Origin: Aquisalimonas sp.
Lineage (GTDB): Bacteria > Pseudomonadota > Gammaproteobacteria > Nitrococcales > Aquisalimonadaceae
Direction: 5' to 3'
Length of the DNA: 13,665 bases
Assembly: GCA_007127625.1 (NCBI GenBank)
Contig: SKYZ01000465.1
Coordinates: 1 to 13,665, forward strand
Below the pieces are notes generated by a model. The model made no database searches and was not told the origin of the DNA. It saw only the letters and a list, made by a program, of their open reading frames with translations. The position numbers and the translations under genes were made by a program. This document shows, piece after piece, positions 9,185 to 13,665 of this stretch (position 1 is the stretch's first letter; each line of letters starts with the position of its first letter).

Positions 9185-9389
9185 AGCCACACCCCCGGCG
9201 AAGGACCGTCCGACGTGCGGCTGTTGGCTGTGCTACTGATCCTTGTGCAGGATCCGGAAACCACGCTCTCGGTAGCGCCCGTTAGTGCGTGCTGAGCGGC
9301 CTTCTGCTTCGGGGGGCCCATGACCGACCAGTAACCGACGCGACGACCGGAGTGCGGGCAAAATTCCGAGGCGGAAGATCGCCTGCTTG
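9185..9389. other. Convergent intergenic region after the efflux operon
   Basis: This 205-bp spacer separates the end of the efflux operon from the end of the LytTR gene on the opposite strand. A short perfect stem GATCCT/AGGATC with a 5-nt loop lies at 9238-9254, but no T-run follows on either strand, so it is not a standard intrinsic terminator. I see no gene and no repeat here. Confidence 0.4.
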
Positions 9390-10178
9390 CTAACCGGTTT
9401 GGGAGGGTGGTTCGGCAGCGGCCACCGCTTGCTGGTAGGTCCGACCCACCGGCACCTCCCGTCCATCCTTGAGCAGGAGGCTCATGCGTCCGTTGCGCCG
9501 TTTGACCTGGTCTATGGCATCGTGAGCCACCCACCAGGAGCGGTGGACGCGCTGCCCGAGGGAGTCGAGTTCCCTTGCTGCATCCTCCATTCGGCAGAGG
9601 ATGAGCTGCTGTCCGTCGGTGGTGTGTACGGCGAGGTAGTGATCCTGCATCTGTAGACACAGGAACTCTCCTGCGATCGGACGTTCCAGGCGCTGGAAGA
9701 ACAGGCTCCCGCCGGCATCTGACTGCCCGGACGGATTGTGCTCCGGGAGTGGATCCGACGAACGGTCTTCCTCCGTAGCGCCGGCTTCATCGGGCGCATT
9801 CAGGTAGAACACCACGGAGAGTACGGCGCACACCAGCAACACCTTCCAGAACAGGCTGAAGACGCCTTCCCCCGGCAGACCAGCAATCGCGCCCGCTGTA
9901 TGGACCACGCCGGTTGCAGGGATTGCCGCCAGCACACTGCCGAGCAACGGCACCAGGATGGGGCGGGCAGGGAGGCTGTCGCCGAGCCAGGCATCCAGGC
10001 GTCGAACGGCGAGATCGCACAGCATCCAGTTCACCAGAACGATGCTGAGCCAGTACGTGATGCGTACCGGCCACGCGAGCGCATGAAATGTCCCGAATGG
10101 ACCCAGCAGCCCGAGGAGAATGCCGACGCCGGCCGGTGGCCCGAGCAACCACGCTGTCTGCCTCAGCCGTTCACGCAT
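9390..10178 (-). CDS. Membrane-anchored LytTR-type DNA-binding regulator
   Basis: A 262-residue protein with four predicted transmembrane helices in the N-terminal half (about 9-30, 36-57, 72-97, 105-126). A polar linker follows, then a C-terminal LytTR DNA-binding domain (about 158-257). The LytTR features are FLCLQMQDHYLAVHTTDG, the central acidic and hydrophobic helix MEDAARELD, RVHRSWWVA with AIDQVKR, and GREVPVGRTYQQAV. It lacks the CheY-like receiver of canonical LytR/AlgR response regulators. It probably senses a membrane or envelope signal directly and acts while membrane-bound. It is divergent from the DUF418 gene, with about 120 bp between starts, so that gene is its likely target. 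The frame is open back to 10310, inside the neighbouring 5' region. I chose ATG 10178 because membrane segment 1 follows it. A TTG two codons earlier (10184) has a better-spaced GGAGG (6 nt) and is an alternative. Confidence 0.9.
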   Translation of the reverse strand: MRERLRQTAWLLGPPAGVGILLGLLGPFGTFHALAWPVRITYWLSIVLVNWMLCDLAVRRLDAWLGDSLPARPILVPLLGSVLAAIPATGVVHTAGAIAGLPGEGVFSLFWKVLLVCAVLSVVFYLNAPDEAGATEEDRSSDPLPEHNPSGQSDAGGSLFFQRLERPIAGEFLCLQMQDHYLAVHTTDGQQLILCRMEDAARELDSLGQRVHRSWWVAHDAIDQVKRRNGRMSLLLKDGREVPVGRTYQQAVAAAEPPSQTG

Positions 10179-10297
10179 CGTCAATGGAAGCCTCCACGCC
10201 GTTGACGAAAAAATCCCGCCTTCTGCGAAAGTTACGTTGTGCGTTTCCGAGGCCCCGCCTAATGTTCCGGGAAACCGCACATCTCGGAGCCGCGACC
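10179..10297. promoter_or_regulatory. Divergent promoter region, LytTR regulator / DUF418 gene
   Basis: This 119-bp region between two divergent starts should hold promoters for both genes. A TTGACG at 10202-10207 on the plus strand is -35-like, but no good -10 follows at 16-18 bp. The 9-bp symmetrical TTCCGGGAA lies at 10263-10271. The LytTR target, usually a pair of short direct repeats, could not be recognised by eye. Confidence 0.35.
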
Positions 10298-11527
10298 ATG
10301 GCAACACCACTCCAGAGCACCGATCGCATCGACAGCCTCGATGTCCTCAGAGGCTTCGCCATCCTGGGCATCCTGGTGATGAACATCCAGGCCTTCTCGA
10401 TGATCAGCCAAGCCTATCTCAACCCGACCCTCGGCGGGACCTTCACGGGCGCGGATTTCTGGCTCTGGGTGGTCGCCCACGTTGGCTTCGACTCCAAGTT
10501 CCTCGCGCTCTTCGCCGCACTCTTCGGCGCGGGGGTGGTGGTGATGGCTGAGCGCGCAGAGGCTGCCGGCGCGGCGCCATGGCGCCAGCACGTCCGACGC
10601 ATGAGTATCCTGGCCGTGATCGGCCTGGTTCACGCCTACGGTATCTGGTACGGGGACATCCTGTCCGTCTATGCCGTCATCGGCATGATCGCCTTTGCCT
10701 TCCGCAAGGCATCGATCCGCCGCCTTTTGGTCTTTGCGGCACTCTTTTACGCCGTGCCCGTGGTTGTCGGGCTGGCCATGACGGGGCTGTTCTTCACCAT
10801 GCCGGAGGCTGCATACGAGGCCACAGTGGCGGCGTACTGGCAGCCATCAGGCGAAGCCATCGCAGCGCAACAGGAGGCCTACAGCGGCGGTTGGCTGGGC
10901 CAGATGGCCCAGCGCATCCCGGATGCGGCCACGATGCACTTGCTGGCCCTGCCGATCGAGGAGGGCTGGCGTGTGCTCGGGTTGATGCTGGCCGGCATGG
11001 CGGCGCTGAAAAGCGGCCTGCTCACCGGCGCCTGGTCGGTGGAGCGGTACGTCCGCACCGGCCTGCTCGCCGCCGCCGTAGGGCTCCCGATTGTCATCGC
11101 GGGTGTGGTCTTCAACCAGGCGACAGGCTGGGAGATGAAGACCTCGCTCTATCTCGGGGCGCTGTTCAACCACACCGGTGCGCCGCTGGTCACGCTGGCC
11201 TGGGTCTGCGGCGCGCTGGTCGTGCTCAAGCGAGGCCTTTGGGCACCGCTCCTGGGCCGGTTGCGCGCCGTCGGCCAGACCGCCCTGAGCTGCTATCTCC
11301 TCTCCAGCGTGCTCTGCGTCACCGTCTTTTACGGCCACGGATTCGGCCTGTTCGGGCAAGCCGACCGCGTTGATCAGCTTCTCATCTTATTCGCCGTCTG
11401 GGCGGTCCTATTGGTGATTGCCCCGGCATGGCTTCGCCACTTCCACATGGGGCCGGTGGAGTGGCTGTGGCGGTGGGGCGTGAAAGGGGAGCGGCCGGCG
11501 CTGCGGCGGCAGCCAGCGCTAGCGTAA
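10298..11527 (+). CDS. DUF418 domain membrane protein (YeiB family)
   Basis: A 409-residue polytopic inner-membrane protein. The N-terminus, with RIDSLDVLRGFAILGILVMNI (residues 10-30), and the C-terminal DUF418 part, with VGQTALSCYLLSSVLC, FYGHGFGLFG and GPVEWLWR, are hallmark segments of YeiB-type proteins. The family is thought to have a transport-related role, but no reaction or substrate is established. The frame is open from 10088, but ATG 10298 has GGAG 8 nt upstream and starts right before the conserved N-terminal segment. The longer reading overlaps the divergent regulator gene and looks non-coding. Divergence from a membrane-bound LytTR protein suggests regulation by it. The small membrane protein gene 56 bp downstream is probably in the same transcript. 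Confidence 0.92.
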   Translation: MATPLQSTDRIDSLDVLRGFAILGILVMNIQAFSMISQAYLNPTLGGTFTGADFWLWVVAHVGFDSKFLALFAALFGAGVVVMAERAEAAGAAPWRQHVRRMSILAVIGLVHAYGIWYGDILSVYAVIGMIAFAFRKASIRRLLVFAALFYAVPVVVGLAMTGLFFTMPEAAYEATVAAYWQPSGEAIAAQQEAYSGGWLGQMAQRIPDAATMHLLALPIEEGWRVLGLMLAGMAALKSGLLTGAWSVERYVRTGLLAAAVGLPIVIAGVVFNQATGWEMKTSLYLGALFNHTGAPLVTLAWVCGALVVLKRGLWAPLLGRLRAVGQTALSCYLLSSVLCVTVFYGHGFGLFGQADRVDQLLILFAVWAVLLVIAPAWLRHFHMGPVEWLWRWGVKGERPALRRQPALA

Positions 11528-11583
11528 CCGACCGCACGACGTCCTGTTCACTGGATTAGGCCGATGAATCGCCAGGAGGCGCA

Positions 11584-11934
11584 ATGGACGAAATCAATAC
11601 AGCAGTGGAGCGCAAGACGAACAAGGCGCGGCAGCGCCGCTGGGATGCGCTGGTCACTGGGCTGATCCTGGTCTGGCTCGGCGTGGTGGTGTTCGCGGAC
11701 CTTGGCTGGTCAGCGGGCCTGGTGGGCGTAGGTGTGGTGGTGTTGCTGGAGCAGGCGCTGCACTGGCTCTGGAACGCGGGGTTTGATGGGTTTTACGTGG
11801 GTGCTGGTCCCATCGCAGCGGTTGCAGGCGCCGCCAGTATCGCCGGGGTCAACGTACCCGTACTGGCCATTGCGCTGATTGTTGCAGGGCTGTGGCTTGC
11901 CGGAGCCGCACTGACGCACAAGGCAAGACGTTGA
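11584..11934 (+). CDS. Small hypothetical membrane protein
   Basis: A 116-residue protein I cannot assign to a named function. It starts with a charged stretch of about 20 residues rich in Lys/Arg. Three or four hydrophobic segments follow (about 22-39, 43-63, 72-88, 91-110) and it ends in the basic tail THKARR, so it is an inner-membrane protein with positive ends likely in the cytoplasm. The first two helices (GLILVWLGVVVFADLGW, then GVGVVVLLEQ) vaguely resemble the short LiaI/LiaF-like transmembrane module; this is weak. AGGAGG sits 4 nt before the ATG. It follows the DUF418 gene by 56 bp on the same strand with no visible terminator, so the two are probably co-transcribed. Confidence 0.8.
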   Translation: MDEINTAVERKTNKARQRRWDALVTGLILVWLGVVVFADLGWSAGLVGVGVVVLLEQALHWLWNAGFDGFYVGAGPIAAVAGAASIAGVNVPVLAIALIVAGLWLAGAALTHKARR

Positions 11935-11960
11935 AGAGCCGGTCTTCGATGAAGGGGGCA

Positions 11961-12014
11961 GGCCGCCAAGTCCGCGGGTTCGAATGCCACGGAAATATGG
12001 AGAGAGGGGCGGCC
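11961..12014. terminator. Nested inverted repeats between convergent genes (possible bidirectional terminator)
   Basis: Outer arms GGCCGCC (11961-11967) and GGCGGCC (12008-12014) pair perfectly. An inner stem TCCGCGG (11971-11977) pairs with CCACGGA (11987-11993) with one mismatch around a 9-nt loop. The region lies between the stop of the small membrane gene and the stop of the convergent exchanger gene. There is no T-run, so it is not a classic intrinsic terminator, but a structured convergent spacer could slow or end transcription from both sides. Confidence 0.3.
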
Positions 12015-12057
12015 GCACCTGAAGCGTTGGGTGGAGTGGCAGGGTGGCGCAAGTGGG

Positions 12058-13011
12058 TTAGAACAGGGTGAAGCTGGTGGCCACGTAAGCAGCGTAGCCG
12101 GCCACCAGGAGCCCGCCCTCCGGGCGACTAATGCGATGCCCCGTATAGAGCACCAGCAGCAGGAGCAGGGCCGATGCCAGCATGACCCACTGGTCGAACA
12201 GCAGCATGCGCGGGCTGACGGGCAGCGGCTGCAGCAGTGCCGAGACACCCAGAATGCCAAGCAGGTTGAACAGGTTGCTGCCGAGGATATTGCCCACGGC
12301 CACATCGGCCTGGCGACGCAACGCGGCGAGCAGCGACACTGCGAACTCCGGCAGGGACGTGCCGACCGCCACCAGCGTGAGCCCGATCACGGCCTCAGAC
12401 ACTCCCAGGGATGCCGCCAGACCCATGGCGCCCCAGAGCAGGGCTTGTGAGCCCGTGATCAGAAGCGCCAGACCGGCAAGCAGTACCAGCCCGATGGTCA
12501 GCGGCCTGCCTGGCAGCAGCGTCATCTGCGCCCCTTCCTGTCGGTGAATGGCTCCCGCCGCCGATTGCGGCCGGCTCTCGGAGATGTACGCCCAGACGAG
12601 GTAGCCCGCCAGGGCGGCCAGCAGGATCGCCGCGTCCCAGCGCACCAGTGCGCTCCCCCAGACCAGCACCAGGAACAGGGCACTGGCGCCGACCACGGAA
12701 AGGCCGTCGCGCACCAGCGCCAGGCGGCTGATGGTGAGCGGGGTGATGATGGCGCACACGCCCAGGATCAGCAGGACGTTGCCGATATTGCTGCCCACCA
12801 CGTTGCCCAGGGCGATGTCCGGCTGCTGATCCAGCGCCGCGCTGATGGAGACCACCAGCTCCGGCGCCGAGGTGCCGAAGCCGACGATCACCAGACCGGC
12901 GAGAAGCGGCGAGACGCCGAGACGCTTGCCCGCGGCGAGGGCGCCGCGTACCACCGCCTCGCCGCCGGCGGTGAGAGCGATGAGTCCGATGACGATGAGA
13001 AGCAGGTTCAC
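12058..13011 (-). CDS. Calcium/sodium antiporter (YrbG-type, CaCA superfamily)
   Basis: A 317-residue inner-membrane cation exchanger with the two inverted alpha repeats of the CaCA superfamily. Repeat 1 has GFGTSAPELVVS (44-55) and GNVVGSNIGN (69-78). Repeat 2 has VAVGTSLPEFAVS (214-226) and GNILGSNLFN (240-249). The acidic residues Glu51 and Glu222 in these motifs are the expected ion ligands. About ten hydrophobic segments span the protein, split by a short polar loop around residues 145-165. Length and motif wording fit bacterial YrbG-like proteins, which are usually annotated as Ca2+/Na+ antiporters; the ions moved here are not proven. The start is GTG at 13011 with AGGGA 6 nt upstream. 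It is convergent with the small membrane protein gene and divergent from the insertion sequence. Confidence 0.93.
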   Translation of the reverse strand: MNLLLIVIGLIALTAGGEAVVRGALAAGKRLGVSPLLAGLVIVGFGTSAPELVVSISAALDQQPDIALGNVVGSNIGNVLLILGVCAIITPLTISRLALVRDGLSVVGASALFLVLVWGSALVRWDAAILLAALAGYLVWAYISESRPQSAAGAIHRQEGAQMTLLPGRPLTIGLVLLAGLALLITGSQALLWGAMGLAASLGVSEAVIGLTLVAVGTSLPEFAVSLLAALRRQADVAVGNILGSNLFNLLGILGVSALLQPLPVSPRMLLFDQWVMLASALLLLLVLYTGHRISRPEGGLLVAGYAAYVATSFTLF

Positions 13012-13170
13012 GGGTTTTCCCTATTACACGAAGCGGCCGTCCGCCTCGCCGACATCAAAGGTCTCTACAGCCGGTGGTCCCGGAGCATCACGGTGGAGCG
13101 CCAGGCGGTCGACAACATGATGGCACCTATGACCGGAACGAAGAACGTGGCCACGGGCCGCGATCGACCC
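13012..13170. other. Intergenic region between the antiporter start and the insertion sequence
   Basis: This region must hold the antiporter promoter. I see no clear -35/-10 pair and no gene with a supported start. Open frames cross it on both strands but resemble nothing I recognise. Any regulatory DNA further upstream of the antiporter has been displaced by the insertion sequence at about 13171. Confidence 0.35.
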
Positions 13171-13665
13171 AGGCTGTGTGAAAACGCGGTCCCCGATACA
13201 ATCGCTGGAGTACAAGGGGGGCTGAGCGATGACGCGTTTCGTACGGGGTGAGGCTCGCGGTCAGAGCACGCTGTTTCCGGAGTGCCTGGACGACTTCATT
13301 GCGGAGGACAACCCGGTCAGGGCCATTGAGGCGTTCGTCGAGACCCTCGACCTGCGTGGACTCGGCTTCGCCGGCGTCGATCCCAAGGAGACGGGGCGAC
13401 CCGCCTATCACCCGGCGGCGTTGCTCAAGATCTACATCTACGGCTACCTCAATCGGATCCAGTCGAGCCGGCGCCTGGAGCGCGAGACACAGCGGAACGT
13501 GGAACTCATGTGGCTGACCGAGCGGCTCAGTCCGGACTTCAAGACCATCGCCGATTTTCGCAAAGACAATGGCAAGGCCATTCGCGGGGTGTGCCGGGAG
13601 TTCGTGGCGCTGTGCCGCCGCCTGGAGCTGTTCTCTGAGGCCATGGTTGTCATCGATGGCAGCAA
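13171..13665 (+). mobile_element. IS1182-family insertion sequence, left part
   Basis: The element contains the transposase gene and continues past the right edge. Its left end is probably at 13171-13187, where AGGCTGTGTGAAAACGC resembles the terminal inverted repeats I recall for this IS group. The exact first base and the target duplication cannot be fixed because the right end is outside the window. A -10-like TACAAT at 13197-13202, without a clear -35, may serve the transposase promoter. Confidence 0.6.
13229..13665 (+). CDS. IS1182 family transposase (partial, runs off right edge)
   Basis: This is the N-terminal 145 residues of a DDE transposase of the IS1182/IS5-related type. It opens with a short segment containing RGQSTLFPECLDDFI. 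Next comes the N-terminal DUF772-type domain with YHPAALLKIYIYGYLN (60-75) and SSRRLERET, then LSPDFKTIADFRKDN (100-114), and VVIDGS, where Asp143 would be the first catalytic Asp. The ATG at 13229 has AAGGGGGG 7 nt upstream. No stop or frameshift is seen in the visible part, so the element may be intact. The remaining catalytic Asp and Glu lie beyond the edge. Confidence 0.93.
   Translation, partial: MTRFVRGEARGQSTLFPECLDDFIAEDNPVRAIEAFVETLDLRGLGFAGVDPKETGRPAYHPAALLKIYIYGYLNRIQSSRRLERETQRNVELMWLTERLSPDFKTIADFRKDNGKAIRGVCREFVALCRRLELFSEAMVVIDGS

Noticed and set aside
9238..9254. GATCCT/AGGATC hairpin after the efflux operon as an intrinsic terminator
   Set aside because: The stem is only 6 bp, and neither strand has a following T-run.
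11971..11995. tRNA-like GGTTCGAAT sequence between convergent genes
   Set aside because: No acceptor, D or anticodon arms can be formed, and the T-stem is imperfect. It is not a tRNA gene.
12544..13251. 235-codon plus-strand open frame crossing the antiporter start and the left end of the insertion sequence
   Set aside because: Its product is rich in Asp, Gln, His and Arg without motifs, as expected opposite a membrane protein gene, and it overlaps two well-supported features.

Overview
The window is GC-rich, densely coding DNA. The protein types (an RND efflux operon with an outer-membrane lipoprotein, an LytTR regulator, a YeiB/DUF418 protein, a YrbG-type exchanger, an IS1182 transposase) point to a Gram-negative proteobacterium, most likely a gammaproteobacterium. 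Several envelope proteins are rich in Asp/Glu, which would suit a halophile such as an Ectothiorhodospiraceae or Halomonadaceae relative. That placement is inference from composition and gene types only.

Left part (1-2482, minus strand): an ABC transporter ATPase runs off the left edge. It lies directly downstream of a CrtE-like polyprenyl (probably geranylgeranyl) diphosphate synthase gene, and the two genes touch. Upstream of the synthase, about 800 bases with no intact gene contain what I read as a decayed PAP2-type phosphatase gene. Its pieces fall in three frames and include in-frame stops.

Centre (2759-9184, plus strand): a compact efflux locus. It holds a TetR repressor, a periplasmic adaptor lipoprotein, an AcrB-like inner-membrane RND pump and a NodT/OprM-type outer-membrane channel lipoprotein. 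The last three genes overlap at their stop/start codons and together would form a complete tripartite pump. The adjacent TetR protein is the likely local regulator. The pump carries Asp-Asn where AcrB has the proton-relay pair Asp407-Asp408.

Right part (9390-13665): a membrane-anchored LytTR-type DNA-binding regulator (minus) is divergent from a DUF418/YeiB-family membrane protein (plus). That gene is followed by a 116-residue membrane protein of unknown function. Convergent to them is a YrbG-type Ca2+/Na+ exchanger (minus). The window ends inside the 5' part of an IS1182-family insertion sequence (plus).

I found no rRNA, tRNA, CRISPR array or clearly new multi-gene system. The points most worth a second look are the decayed PAP2 gene, the Asp-to-Asn change in the pump, the LytTR/DUF418 divergent pair, and the synthase-ABC operon that continues off the left edge.
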